Numbered from the stretch's first letter, positions 16,946-25,756 are shown. The stretch is DNA of 47,737 nucleotides from Longilinea sp964536805 (GCA_964536805.1 CAZHYQ010000016.1:1-47737), one strand, 5' to 3'. A program made the numbers and translations. Notes: a model not told the origin generated them from the letters alone.

Positions 16946-17371
16946 CTACTCCCAATCTTCCGGATTATAGCGGCGCGTGCGCTTGACAGCAGCGCGCCGT
17001 TTCTTTTCGTCCACCCTGGCGGCCGAGGCGGTGACGCTGGGGCGGGTCTTTTTGCGGAGCTTTGGTTTTTCCAAGGCTTTTTGCACCAACGCAACCAGGC
17101 GGGCAATGGCATCCTCGCGGTTTTGCTCCTGGGTGCGGTGTCGTTTGGCTTCAATGATCAGAATGCCCTCTTCGGTCATGCGGCTGCCGGCCAGCTTGAC
17201 CAGGCGTTCTTTGACATCAGGTAGTAGGGCTGCCGTGGCGCGCACGTCCCAGCGCAGCTGGCAAGCGGTGGAGACCTTGTTCACATTCTGTCCGCCGGGA
17301 CCCGCCGACCGAACAAAATCGAACTGCAGTTCATTCTCTTCGACCCTGACGGATGGCGTAATCTCGATCAT
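16946..17371 (-). CDS. arfB: alternative ribosome-rescue factor ArfB (peptidyl-tRNA hydrolase)
   Basis: A 141-residue protein of the class-I release-factor family without codon-recognition domains. The catalytic GGQ motif is at residues 26-28 ('RSAGPGGQNVNKVSTACQLRW'), which hydrolyses the peptidyl-tRNA ester in stalled ribosomes. The C-terminal tail is rich in Lys/Arg ('KLRKKTRP', 'EKKRRAAVKRTRRY') and in ArfB enters the empty mRNA channel. Length agrees with ArfB/YaeJ (about 140). Start ATG 17371. It is divergent from the large amylase gene, sharing a 210-bp region. Its 3' end is duplicated as a remnant behind ppk2. Confidence 0.93.
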   Translation of the reverse strand: MIEITPSVRVEENELQFDFVRSAGPGGQNVNKVSTACQLRWDVRATAALLPDVKERLVKLAGSRMTEEGILIIEAKRHRTQEQNREDAIARLVALVQKALEKPKLRKKTRPSVTASAARVDEKKRRAAVKRTRRYNPEDWE

Positions 17372-17418
17372 GGCTTAAGTATAGCAGGGGACCTGCCCAA
17401 TCCTTATGATTTCCATAT

Positions 17419-17450
17419 TTGACTTGGTTTGTCGAATTTGTTACTATAAT
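17419..17450 (+). promoter_or_regulatory. probable promoter of the amylase gene
   Basis: A perfect -10 hexamer 'tataat' lies at 17445-17450 in the divergent arfB/amylase region. The -35 is ambiguous: 'ttgact' at 17419 leaves 20 bases, 'ttggtt' at 17424 leaves 15. Transcription would start near 17457 and leave a leader of about 125 bases. Confidence 0.55.
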
Positions 17451-17488
17451 TACGCGGTTCCATGATCAGAATTAGGAAACTGACGACT

Positions 17489-17528
17489 GCCAACATTCAG
17501 GGGTCAAATTTGTTGGCTGTTTTCTTTT
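17489..17528 (+). terminator. possible attenuator hairpin in the amylase leader
   Basis: A 7-bp inverted repeat, 'gccaaca' at 17489-17495 and 'tgttggc' at 17511-17517, with a 15-base loop, is followed at once by 'tgttttcttttg'. It lies between the predicted promoter and the start codon at 17582, so it could end transcription early. The stem is short and the U-run interrupted, so this is tentative. Confidence 0.35.
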
Positions 17529-17581
17529 GCGCAACTGTGTAAAGTAATCCTTTCGCCTGGATGCCTAAAGGAGCAGTAGCC

Positions 17582-20500
17582 ATGAAAACCCGCCATTCTT
17601 TCAGTCAAGGATTGAATCTTTTTTTGAATCTGACGGTCGTGTTGAGCGTACTGGTTTCATTCCTATCCGTCTCACCGGTCAGTGCGGCAACCTCGCCCAA
17701 CCCCAGTTCGGTGACCATCGCAGGTTCGCTGCAATCGGAAATCGGTTGCGCTGGAGACTGGGATCCAGCCTGCGCGGCATCGCACCTGAGCTATGACGCC
17801 GGCGACGACGTCTGGCAGGGGACCTGGACAGTGCCAGCCAGCACCTATGAATATAAAGCTGCACTCAATGATTCATGGACTGAGAATTACGGCATTCATG
17901 CCACCCCCGGCGGGGATAATATCCCCCTCAACCTGGGAACTGGTGCATCCGTCAAGTTTTATTACGACCACAAATCCAGCTGGGTGACGGATAACCAAAA
18001 TTCCATCATCGCCACGGTTCCCGGCAGCTTCCAAAGCAAGCTGGGATGCGGGGGAGATTGGGATCCGAGCTGTTTGCGTTCCTGGCTGCAGGATGTGGAC
18101 GGCGATGGCATTTACAGCTTCAGCACTACGGCGCTTCCGCCCGGTGATTACGAAGGCAAGGTGGCTATCAATGAAGGTTGGGATGAAAACTACGGCGCCG
18201 GCGGGGTTCCCGGCGGCGCAAATATTCCATTCACGGTTTCCGTGGCCAATTCGGATGTTGTATTTACCTATGACAGCGCCACACATGTCCTCACCATCCA
18301 GGTCACCTCGCCTGGGCCATCCCTGGACAACAACGTAGATTGGGACGGATTGCGCCACGACTCGCGCGATTTGCTTTACCGCACGCCGGGCGGGGCGGTT
18401 CCGGCTGGCACGCCGGTGACGCTGCGCTTCCGCACCTTTCACAATGATGTCAACAGTGTAAAAGTGCGCGTTTATGATTTGAACACCAATGCGCAGCACC
18501 TCGAAAACATGACCCTGGCCGCCAGCGATGTTTCGTGCTACCAGGAAGGCCTGGAGAACGACAGCTGTGACTTCTGGGCGGTGACGCTTCCCAATGCCGC
18601 CCCCGATAACCTGTGGTACCGCTTCATCGTCACGGACGGCACAAAGACCGTCTACTACGCCGACAATACGGCCGCGCTGGATGGCGGTCTGGGCAGCCCC
18701 AGCGACGATCCGGTTGACAACAGCTACGCGCTGATGGTTTACGATCCGGGGTTCACCACCCCTAAATGGGCTCAGACCGCAGTGATCTACCAAATCTTTC
18801 CTGACCGCTTCCGCAACGGGCGCAGCAATAACGATCCGAAGACTGGCGATGTGCGCTACGACGACCCGGTATTGAAGCTGCCCTGGAACACGCTGCCAGA
18901 AGGCTACTGCCGAGGTTATAGCGATGCTGTAACGAACTGTCCTTGGCGATTTGGCCCCCCTCCAGCCTGGGGCGTGGGCCAGCCGGAAACGCCGCGCGGG
19001 CGCGATTACATGGGCGGCGACCTGAAAGGGGTCGATCAGAACCTCGATTACCTGGTTTCGTTGGGCGTCAATACCCTGTACTTCAACCCGATCTTTGATT
19101 CGGGCTCAAACCACGGTTATGACACGCAGGATTATTATAAAATCGACCCGTACTTCGGTACCGAGAAAGATTGGGAGAATCTGGTCAAGCACGCCAACAA
19201 ACTGGGCGTTCGCATCATCCTGGACGGCGTATATAACCACATGTCATCCGACAGCCCGTTCTTTGACCGCTATCATCACTACAAAACGCTCGGCGCTTGC
19301 GAATCGGTCAATTCTCCCTACCGCGGCTGGTTTACCTTCCATGATGGCGCAGCCGGCAGCGGTCCATGCGCTGGCGCAAACGGTCCGGCATCGGCGACCT
19401 ATGATGGCTGGTTTGGTTTCGATACCATCCCGGTGCTGACAAAATCAAATCCGCAGGTTCAGGCTTACTTCCTCACCAACAAAAACAGCGTTTCGCGCTA
19501 CTGGCTGGTAAACGGATCCAACGGCTGGCGGCTGGACGTGATGGGCGATTCCTCCTTCCCGAACGGCTACTGGGAAAGTTTCCGCACCGTCGTAAAGAAT
19601 ACAAAACCCGATACGTTGATCATCGGTGAATTGTGGCAAAAAGACAGCACGCTGCTGCGTTTCCTACGCGGCGACCGCGCCGATACCACCATGAACTACC
19701 GGCTGCGCGACGCCGTGCTAGGTTTGCTGACGCCTGGCGCATTCGATTCGAAGGGTTTCGCCGACAGCGGCAGGCAGCTCAGCGTTTCGGAATTTGCCAA
19801 TCGCCTTTCTTCCATCCAGGAAGATTACCCGGCTGTAGCCTACAATTCATTGATGAACCTGTTGGACAGCCACGACACGGTACGCCTGCTGTGGGCTCTG
19901 ACCCCTGGCGAAGCCAACCGGGCGGACAAGGAATTCAACGCCGCCAACCTGGCCGTCGGCAAACAGCAGCAACAAATCGCTTCGTTGATCCAATTTACGC
20001 TGCCCGGCGCGCCGACCATTTATTACGGCGACGAAGTCGGCATGACCGGTAATGACGATCCGGACGACCGGCGTGCATTCCCATGGTCAACCCTGAATGG
20101 GAATAATGACCTTGCTGGCCAATTGGCGCTCTCAACCAAGGACGGCGCCAAAGTTGACCTGGCCATGTTCCGTCACTATCAGACGCTTTCCTATTTGCGT
20201 AAGTTCATCCCCGCACTAACCAGCGGCGATCTGCGCATGCTGTGGGCTGATGACGCGACAGAAACGGTAGCCTATGGTCGAAAGACAACCAAACAAGCTG
20301 CCCTGGTGGTGATTAACCGCAGCGAAGACCCCCGCACAGTCAACATCCCTATTGCCGGCTATTTGCCAGACGGCATTTCTCTCAATTCTATCTATGATGT
20401 GGGCAATAATGGAGCTCTTTCGACAGTCGTCGATAGCGGCCAGGTCAGCGTGCAAATTGCTGCGCACAGTGCCTGGCTGCTGGTCAGCCGTACGGTCGAC

Positions 20501-21838
20501 TTAAAACCTCCGGCAGCACCGGCAGGACTTGTGGTGACCGAAGGGGATGGACAACTGAGCCTGGCATGGAGGGCTTCGCCTGGTGCAGCTGGCTACAACG
20601 TCTACCGCAGCCCGTTGAGTGGCGGAGGCTGGGTGAAGGCCAACAGCGCTTTGCTTAGCGCAACGACCTTTGTTGACAGCGGCCTGATCAACACGCGGCA
20701 GTACTTCTATGTAGTGACCGCGTTGGACAGCGCTGGCAACGAGAGCGCTTACTCGAACCAAGCCAGTGGCGTGCCGCATTACAGCATCGGTTGGGCTAAC
20801 CTGCAATGGCCGCCGACCCTGACCCACACCATCAGCACGGTCAACCGGACGGATACTGCCTACGGTCAGGTATGGATCGATGGCGTCACCGTCCAGCCCG
20901 GTGCAACGCCCGGATTGCTGGCGCAGTTGGGCTTTGGCCCCACAGGCAGTAACCCGGCGGGCGATGCCGGTTGGACCTGGGTGGACGGCGGCTTTAATGT
21001 GGATGCTGGCAACAATGATGAGTTCAAAGCCAGCCTGCTGCCAGAGACGGTCGGTAATTTTGATTATGTCTTCCGCTACTCCACCACCAACGGCCGCGAC
21101 TGGCTGTATGCCGACTTGAGCGGTCCTGTTACAACGGGCGTTCTGCCGCCCAACCCAGGCAAGTTGACGGTACAACCCAGCGGCGATGTCACGGCTCCGG
21201 ACGTGCCTGCCAACTTGCGCGTTGATTCAGCATCGCCGGCCGGCATTCAGCTGGCCTGGGATGCCGTGTCTGGCGACCCGACGCTTTACGGCTATGAAGT
21301 GCTGCGCGGCGATGTCAGCGGCGGTCCCTATACGCTGCTGGCGCGCCTGACAACCACCGGCTACCTCGACCAGGCAATCGCGGAGGGCGCCACCTACTTC
21401 TATGTGGTGCGCGCGCTGGATACATCCTTTAACCGCTCCGGCAACTCTGCAGAGGTCAGTGCGATAGCAGAACTGCGCACCGTGACATTGAACTTCAATG
21501 TGACCGTACCGGCCACCACCGATGCCACCGGGCGCAGCGTTTACATCGCCGGTCTGCTCGACCGGTTGGACGGCGGCCTGCCGCAGTGGAACCCGGGCGG
21601 CGTTGTTTTGACCCGCGTGGATGCCACGCATTGGAGCATCACCCTGACCGGCAAGGAGTCCGTCCAGATCGAGTACAAATACGCTCTGGGTAGTTGGGAT
21701 TATGTGGAAAAGGATTCCACTTCGGCCTGCGGTGAAATTGGCAACCGGCAGCTGACCTTAAGCTACGGGTCAACCGGAATCATGACGGTCAATGATACGG
21801 TGGGCAACTGGCGCAATGTGGCGCCCTGCGGCAATTAA
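17582..21838 (+). CDS. secreted modular GH13 alpha-amylase / pullulanase
   Basis: A 1418-residue exported starch-degrading enzyme. Order: signal peptide (1-37); two similar X25-type starch-binding modules (about 45-140 and 147-245, each with 'GDWDP' and a WxENYG-like motif); an Ig-like N-domain (265-385); the GH13 barrel (395-830); a C-terminal beta domain; a fibronectin III domain (985-1065); a module beginning 'IGWANLQWPPTLTHTIS' (1070-1195); a second FN3 (1205-1290); and a CBM20-like end (1297-1418). Catalytic residues are visible: Asp652 in 'GWRLDV', Glu683 in 'IIGELWQ', Asp765 in 'LLDSHDT', with 'DGVYNH' as region I. The ATG at 17582 has 'aaaggag' 9 bases upstream, better than an ATG 7 codons earlier. 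Alpha-1,4 and alpha-1,6 specificity cannot be separated by eye. It would cleave starch or glycogen outside the cell. Confidence 0.92.
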   Translation: MKTRHSFSQGLNLFLNLTVVLSVLVSFLSVSPVSAATSPNPSSVTIAGSLQSEIGCAGDWDPACAASHLSYDAGDDVWQGTWTVPASTYEYKAALNDSWTENYGIHATPGGDNIPLNLGTGASVKFYYDHKSSWVTDNQNSIIATVPGSFQSKLGCGGDWDPSCLRSWLQDVDGDGIYSFSTTALPPGDYEGKVAINEGWDENYGAGGVPGGANIPFTVSVANSDVVFTYDSATHVLTIQVTSPGPSLDNNVDWDGLRHDSRDLLYRTPGGAVPAGTPVTLRFRTFHNDVNSVKVRVYDLNTNAQHLENMTLAASDVSCYQEGLENDSCDFWAVTLPNAAPDNLWYRFIVTDGTKTVYYADNTAALDGGLGSPSDDPVDNSYALMVYDPGFTTPKWAQTAVIYQIFPDRFRNGRSNNDPKTGDVRYDDPVLKLPWNTLPEGYCRGYSDAVTNCPWRFGPPPAWGVGQPETPRGRDYMGGDLKGVDQNLDYLVSLGVNTLYFNPIFDSGSNHGYDTQDYYKIDPYFGTEKDWENLVKHANKLGVRIILDGVYNHMSSDSPFFDRYHHYKTLGACESVNSPYRGWFTFHDGAAGSGPCAGANGPASATYDGWFGFDTIPVLTKSNPQVQAYFLTNKNSVSRYWLVNGSNGWRLDVMGDSSFPNGYWESFRTVVKNTKPDTLIIGELWQKDSTLLRFLRGDRADTTMNYRLRDAVLGLLTPGAFDSKGFADSGRQLSVSEFANRLSSIQEDYPAVAYNSLMNLLDSHDTVRLLWALTPGEANRADKEFNAANLAVGKQQQQIASLIQFTLPGAPTIYYGDEVGMTGNDDPDDRRAFPWSTLNGNNDLAGQLALSTKDGAKVDLAMFRHYQTLSYLRKFIPALTSGDLRMLWADDATETVAYGRKTTKQAALVVINRSEDPRTVNIPIAGYLPDGISLNSIYDVGNNGALSTVVDSGQVSVQIAAHSAWLLVSRTVDLKPPAAPAGLVVTEGDGQLSLAWRASPGAAGYNVYRSPLSGGGWVKANSALLSATTFVDSGLINTRQYFYVVTALDSAGNESAYSNQASGVPHYSIGWANLQWPPTLTHTISTVNRTDTAYGQVWIDGVTVQPGATPGLLAQLGFGPTGSNPAGDAGWTWVDGGFNVDAGNNDEFKASLLPETVGNFDYVFRYSTTNGRDWLYADLSGPVTTGVLPPNPGKLTVQPSGDVTAPDVPANLRVDSASPAGIQLAWDAVSGDPTLYGYEVLRGDVSGGPYTLLARLTTTGYLDQAIAEGATYFYVVRALDTSFNRSGNSAEVSAIAELRTVTLNFNVTVPATTDATGRSVYIAGLLDRLDGGLPQWNPGGVVLTRVDATHWSITLTGKESVQIEYKYALGSWDYVEKDSTSACGEIGNRQLTLSYGSTGIMTVNDTVGNWRNVAPCGN

Positions 21839-21861
21839 ACCGCCGGTTATCCGAATGAATC

Positions 21862-21893
21862 AACGGGGGCGATGCATAGCATCGCCCCCGTTT
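21862..21893. terminator. strong bidirectional terminator
   Basis: A 12-bp GC-rich stem ('cgggggcgatgc' at 21864-21875 with its complement at 21879-21890), extended by A-T pairs, has a 3-base loop, 'tttgtt' after it and 'caa' before it. It separates the convergent amylase and GDP-mannose dehydratase genes. Confidence 0.9.
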
Positions 21894-21929
21894 GTTATCA
21901 GTTGATCTGAATAAACGATCGGAAGGGTT

Positions 21930-22898
21930 TTACTTGCAGAGAATGGCAAGATCGAATGCAATCATTTCTTCAATCATGCTCTCGAAGGTCTTTTCAGGTT
22001 TCCAATTCAAAACCTGGTGCGCTTTAGCAGCATCGCCCACCAGCGGCACTTCCTCGGTTGGGCGGTAGAGCTTTGGATCGACTTTGACGTAGTCTTGATA
22101 ATCCAGACCGACCAGATTGAAGGCAATTTCGCAAAGCTGGCGGACCGAGCGCAACTGGCCGGTGGCAATGACATAATCATCGGGCTCCTCCTGCTGAAGC
22201 ATCAGCCACATAGCGCGCACGTAATCTGGCGAATATCCCCAATCCCGCTTTGCTTCCAAATTGCCCAACAAGAGTTCCTGGGATTTCCCGGTTTTAATCT
22301 GAACGGCTCCGCGAACGATTTTGCGGGTGACGAATTCAAAACCCCTGCGAACAGATTCGTGGTTATATAAAATGCCGTTGCAGGCAAACATCCCGTAATT
22401 TTCGCGATAGTTGCTGGTCAGGTAATAACCGGTTGCCTTGGTGATGCCGTAAGCCGACCGCGGATGAAAGGGCGTGAGCTCATTTTGCGGGTAACTGGAT
22501 GCCCGGCCGAACAATTCAGATGACCCGGCAAAATAGAATTTGCATTGGGGTACAACTTCTTTTAATATTGAGAGAATATAGTGGGTTCCGTTGACGTTGG
22601 CGTTAAAAATCGCAAATTCATCATCGAAGGAATAGGAAACAAAGGAGGATGCCGCCAGGTGATAGCACTCATCGGGCTGAACCCGCTGGACAATTTGAAA
22701 TAAAGATGGAAAGGCTTCGATGGAGGCCGGGTGAAGCGTGATCTGATCCAGGATCCCAGCCAATTTCCAAAGAGACCGCTCCGGGTCTTCCAATTCGCTG
22801 CGCATGACGATCCCGTGAACTTCATATCCTTTGGAAAGCAACAGCTCTGCCAGATAAGAGCCGTCCTGGCCTGAGATTCCGGTGATTAATGCCCTCAT
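21930..22898 (-). CDS. gmd: GDP-mannose 4,6-dehydratase
   Basis: A 322-residue extended short-chain dehydrogenase that converts GDP-D-mannose to GDP-4-keto-6-deoxymannose, precursor of GDP-fucose, GDP-rhamnose and related sugars. The NAD(P) loop is 'GISGQDGSYLAEL' (7-19); the catalytic pair is Tyr150 and Lys154 in 'SAYGITK'. Also visible are 'YNHESVRRGFEFVTRKI', the family NHES/RRG element, and 'LEAKRDWGYSPDYVRAMW', the GMD signature. The ATG at 22898 starts at the Rossmann strand 'MRALITG'; 26 extra in-frame codons upstream look non-coding. No fucose synthase or RMD reductase is adjacent. The product probably feeds glycan synthesis such as the cluster at the window's start. Confidence 0.92.
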   Translation of the reverse strand: MRALITGISGQDGSYLAELLLSKGYEVHGIVMRSELEDPERSLWKLAGILDQITLHPASIEAFPSLFQIVQRVQPDECYHLAASSFVSYSFDDEFAIFNANVNGTHYILSILKEVVPQCKFYFAGSSELFGRASSYPQNELTPFHPRSAYGITKATGYYLTSNYRENYGMFACNGILYNHESVRRGFEFVTRKIVRGAVQIKTGKSQELLLGNLEAKRDWGYSPDYVRAMWLMLQQEEPDDYVIATGQLRSVRQLCEIAFNLVGLDYQDYVKVDPKLYRPTEEVPLVGDAAKAHQVLNWKPEKTFESMIEEMIAFDLAILCK

Positions 22899-23159
22899 CT
22901 GATTATTATCTCCATTTGCATGCCTGCTGATCCACTTTTTCCAACCAAAGGAGCCCATCAGGCATTTTTCTGTCAATTGGTTGCATGTTTTCTTATTATT
23001 CGATAACTTAATTCTACGGCTTGCCCCACGAATAATGACCTAATTTTACCATTTCCTATGTGGGATTATTAAACCAAACGGGTGGGCGCGGCCCAGATTC
23101 ATTGTCCCAGACAATAAAGAAGTCAAGAGTTGGCAACCACCAGGCTGTGCAGCCACTTG

Positions 23160-23693
23160 TTATGCCAGTTCAATCCAGTAACGCTTGATCAGCTTGCCGC
23201 TCTCAGGAGAGATGCGCATGTCTTCGAGCACGCCGCCGTTATTTTCGATGGTGCGGGCTGAACCCGTATTGTCATGGTCGCAGGTGACCAGAACGCAGGT
23301 CAACCCGATGCGGCGAGCCTGAACCAACACCAAACCTAATAGAAAGGTGGCCACGCCCTGGCGGCGCGCCGAGGGCCGCACGGCGTAACCGATGTTTCCA
23401 CCTTCTATTTCCAGACCAGGGTTGAGGCGGTGGCGAAGCCGGCTGACCGCCAGCAGTTGACCTTGCGGCGTGCTCAGCCAGAATACAGTCTGCGGAACGT
23501 AGATTTCAGGTTTGTATTCGCCCCTTTCGCCTGCCTGTAAAAACGCCAGATACTCGGAAAATGAATATCGCTGATATTCATTCAACCAGCCATAATCTGT
23601 TTCGCCAGCGGAAACGAATTCCTGCATGAAATCATTGCAGGCAGCCTGGTAAGCGGGGCTGAGGCGGATGAGTGTAAGTTGGGTCAGGTCCAT
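23160..23693 (-). CDS. GNAT acetyltransferase
   Basis: A 177-residue member of the Gcn5-related N-acetyltransferase superfamily. The acetyl-CoA loop is 'RPSARRQGVATFLLGLVLV' near residue 110 (the R/Q-x-x-G-x-G/A motif A), followed by 'CVLVTCDHDNTGSARTIENN' (motif B). The 'RYSFSEYLAFLQAGERGEY' region and the end 'IKRYWIEL' resemble the YesJ/YjaB-like branch whose substrates are unknown. The ATG at 23693 lies one base past the upstream gene's stop, so it belongs to a run of three acetyltransferase genes. Substrate unknown. Confidence 0.85.
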   Translation of the reverse strand: MDLTQLTLIRLSPAYQAACNDFMQEFVSAGETDYGWLNEYQRYSFSEYLAFLQAGERGEYKPEIYVPQTVFWLSTPQGQLLAVSRLRHRLNPGLEIEGGNIGYAVRPSARRQGVATFLLGLVLVQARRIGLTCVLVTCDHDNTGSARTIENNGGVLEDMRISPESGKLIKRYWIELA

Positions 23694-23694
23694 G

Positions 23695-24261
23695 TCAGGC
23701 GAGCTTTCGTTTCATAAATATCGCGACCTCGCCCGTTTCGAGATCGTTATTGCCATAAAGGAAGAGGTCGAGCCCTTCAATGGAGAAACCGGCCTTGCGG
23801 TAAAACCGGATGGCAGCCACGTTTGTGTTTTGCGTTTCAACGGCTACCGCGCGCAACCCGGCTGCGCGCGCCCGAATTGCCAGTTCGTCCAGCAGGCCGG
23901 AGCCGATTCCTTGCCGCCGGCAGGCCGGATTGACATGCAGTTCCCACACATTCAATACGCGGTTCCACGGCTGCGCCTGGGACAGAGCAACGCCCAGCCA
24001 CTGACCATCCCTGTAGGCGCCCAATGAGAAGCCGTCCGCCAGGAGATCATCATACCGCTTAATGTCTTCATTGGTCAGGCAATCCCAATAATTTTTTCGG
24101 TAAGGTTGCGCCAACGGTTGGAGGGTGAGGGTAAAGATTGTCTGCTCGTCGGACTCCTCCTTTCGGACGGCGTAGCACTGGGTCGCCGTGTAACCAGCCA
24201 TCAATGCCTGCAAACGCGGCCTGTCAAGCTGGCTGAGGGTATGGATCTCGAATGCTGCCAT
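23695..24261 (-). CDS. GNAT acetyltransferase
   Basis: A 188-residue GNAT-family acetyltransferase. Motif A is 'HVNPACRRQGIGSGLLDEL' near residue 112, and 'VAVETQNTNVAAIRFYRKAGF' provides the motif B / C-terminal helix common to small-molecule and ribosomal-protein acetyltransferases. The start ATG at 24261 lies inside the end of the upstream acetyltransferase gene (38-base overlap), and the stop is one base before the next start. The three genes are therefore read as one unit. Resembles streptothricin-acetyltransferase-like and RimI-like proteins; the acceptor cannot be told. Confidence 0.85.
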   Translation of the reverse strand: MAAFEIHTLSQLDRPRLQALMAGYTATQCYAVRKEESDEQTIFTLTLQPLAQPYRKNYWDCLTNEDIKRYDDLLADGFSLGAYRDGQWLGVALSQAQPWNRVLNVWELHVNPACRRQGIGSGLLDELAIRARAAGLRAVAVETQNTNVAAIRFYRKAGFSIEGLDLFLYGNNDLETGEVAIFMKRKLA

Positions 24262-24757
24262 CGAGTTCCTTGCCTAGCAATAGAGCCGTCGTTCGGTCGG
24301 GTTGTTTTTGCGGCGGACGAACGCTACGGTAACCGCAACGCCACCAGAACTGCTGCGCCTGTCGGTTGTTGGCCTGCACGCCGCAGTATATCCGCCGGGC
24401 GCGTCCATCCCGGCGGATGCGCCGTTCGATTTCCGCCACCACCGCGCGTCCCAACCCGGCGCGGCGGCGGTCGCGGGCGATCATTACCAATTCAATGAAG
24501 GCCGTTTCCGGGTTCCCTTCGAAGCCGGTCGGGATCCAGTCGGCCACCCCGATCAGGCTGCCCGCACCGTCGCAGATGCCGCGAAACATTCCCCCGGCAG
24601 CGCTTGAAAGCGCCAGATCGCCCAGCACCATTTCAGTGCTGGCACGCGGATTGGGTCCCAGCGCCAAAAAATCCTCGCAGGCGCGGTAGACTTCCAGCAA
24701 CGCAGGCAGGTCACTTACGTCCAGCAGGCGCAGGGAGAAGGCGGTATCTTGGATCAT
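24224..24757 (-). CDS. GNAT acetyltransferase
   Basis: A 177-residue GNAT protein. Motif A is 'ARDRRRAGLGRAVVAEIERR', and 'GVQANNRQAQQFWWRCGYR' forms the C-terminal part. It starts at the ATG at 24757 ('MIQDTAFSLRLLD', the usual first strand) rather than ten codons earlier. It is the first of three consecutive acetyltransferase genes and overlaps the second by 38 bases in another frame, a large overlap that argues for coupled translation. Sequence similarity among the three seems limited to the fold, so they are not recent duplicates. Substrate unknown. Confidence 0.83.
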   Translation of the reverse strand: MIQDTAFSLRLLDVSDLPALLEVYRACEDFLALGPNPRASTEMVLGDLALSSAAGGMFRGICDGAGSLIGVADWIPTGFEGNPETAFIELVMIARDRRRAGLGRAVVAEIERRIRRDGRARRIYCGVQANNRQAQQFWWRCGYRSVRPPQKQPDRTTALLLGKELDGSIRDPYPQPA

Positions 24758-24819
24758 GACAACCCGCAGCGGGCAACAGAGAGGCACATTGAGATGAAAG
24801 GGTGGGTTGAGGCGATTGG

Positions 24820-25218
24820 TTAGTTTCGCTCGGCCTTACCAAACAAATCGCGTTTGTCGAACCAGGGTTTGACGAGCAAAAACGCACCGAGCATGATGAG
24901 CAGGAAAGCGCCTTCCATGTTCTTGACGCCGGCCAACTGGACAATGCCGCCGATCACGGAAAGAATGCCCAAAACGGTGGTGAAGCCGCTCATGCGGAGC
25001 TTGTTGAAATAGCGTGCCGCGTTTAGCCCAAGCATGATCAGGCCCAGTCCGATTGACCAGAGTCCGTCCGGCGCCAGGTTTTTGGGCACGAACATAAATC
25101 CGCCCAGCATGACCAGGAACAATCCCCAGGCCATGGTCTCCAGGCGCTTGTTCAGGGCCGCTTTTTCAGAGTCAACGGGTGCAGGGGTTTTAACGGGGGT
25201 ATTGGTGGGTTCGCTCAT
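24820..25218 (-). CDS. small four-helix membrane protein, function unknown
   Basis: A 132-residue protein. The first 25 residues are Pro/Thr-rich and hydrophilic, then four membrane helices follow (about 29-47, 52-68, 78-95, 101-117), ending in a charged tail 'DKRDLFGKAERN'. It resembles small uncharacterised membrane proteins of the DUF5668/LiaF-N type in helix spacing, but no diagnostic motif is seen. The ATG at 25218 has 'ggaggctgtcag' just upstream, a strong ribosome site. It lies about 60 bases before the acetyltransferase trio, on the same strand. Confidence 0.7.
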   Translation of the reverse strand: MSEPTNTPVKTPAPVDSEKAALNKRLETMAWGLFLVMLGGFMFVPKNLAPDGLWSIGLGLIMLGLNAARYFNKLRMSGFTTVLGILSVIGGIVQLAGVKNMEGAFLLIMLGAFLLVKPWFDKRDLFGKAERN

Positions 25219-25300
25219 CTGACAGCCTCCTATTCAATCAAAAACGACTGAGGTGGAAAACCAGACTCCAAAGCGCTCCGTCGTGACGGATGGCGCATGC

Positions 25301-25756
25301 TTAAAAGTTATCTTCGTTAAAGACCAGCGGCTGTTCAGGCCAGCCTTGGGACTGGGCCGATTGTACCAACTCGGCCACGGGCCGCGGAAGAACCAGGTAA
25401 TTGTGCAAATCGCTGACCGGCAGCCAGAGCGGCAGGTAGGTGCCTGATTCTGGCGTGAAAGGCCCGATCATTTCAGGCCCCTGACCGCTGCCGAATAGCC
25501 CGCCAATAACGGTACACAGGTAATAGTTTTGTTCGCGGCCGCGGTACCAGGTCTGGGCAACCAGCCGGCCAACCGTGACCTGCAAGCCCAGCTCCTCTTG
25601 CACTTCGCGGGCTGCCGCCTGAATGCCGGTTTCGCCTTCTTCCTGTTTGCCGCCCGGAAAAACGTAATACAACTGGCCATGCTTCTCACGGCGCATCAGC
25701 GCTATCTGGCCAACCTGCAGGATAATGGCGGCAGCGCGGCAGACCTGCTTAGCCAT
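25301..25756 (-). CDS. Nudix hydrolase
   Basis: A 151-residue NUDIX hydrolase. The Nudix box is complete: Gly36, five residues, Glu42, seven residues, then 'REVQEELG' (REUXEEXGU), so the metal-binding glutamates are present. Such enzymes cleave nucleoside diphosphates linked to another moiety. A beta-sheet context 'MRREKHGQLYYVFPGGK' precedes the box, as in MutT-like and ADP-ribose-type members. The ATG at 25756 overlaps the upstream acetyltransferase stop by 8 bases; ATGs at 25765 and 25768 are possible but less likely. Substrate not predictable. Confidence 0.88.
   Translation of the reverse strand: MAKQVCRAAAIILQVGQIALMRREKHGQLYYVFPGGKQEEGETGIQAAAREVQEELGLQVTVGRLVAQTWYRGREQNYYLCTVIGGLFGSGQGPEMIGPFTPESGTYLPLWLPVSDLHNYLVLPRPVAELVQSAQSQGWPEQPLVFNEDNF

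Noticed and set aside
17873..18793. A 306-codon open frame on the - strand inside the amylase gene
   Set aside because: Lies fully within a well-supported gene and shows no family features; a by-product of codon use.
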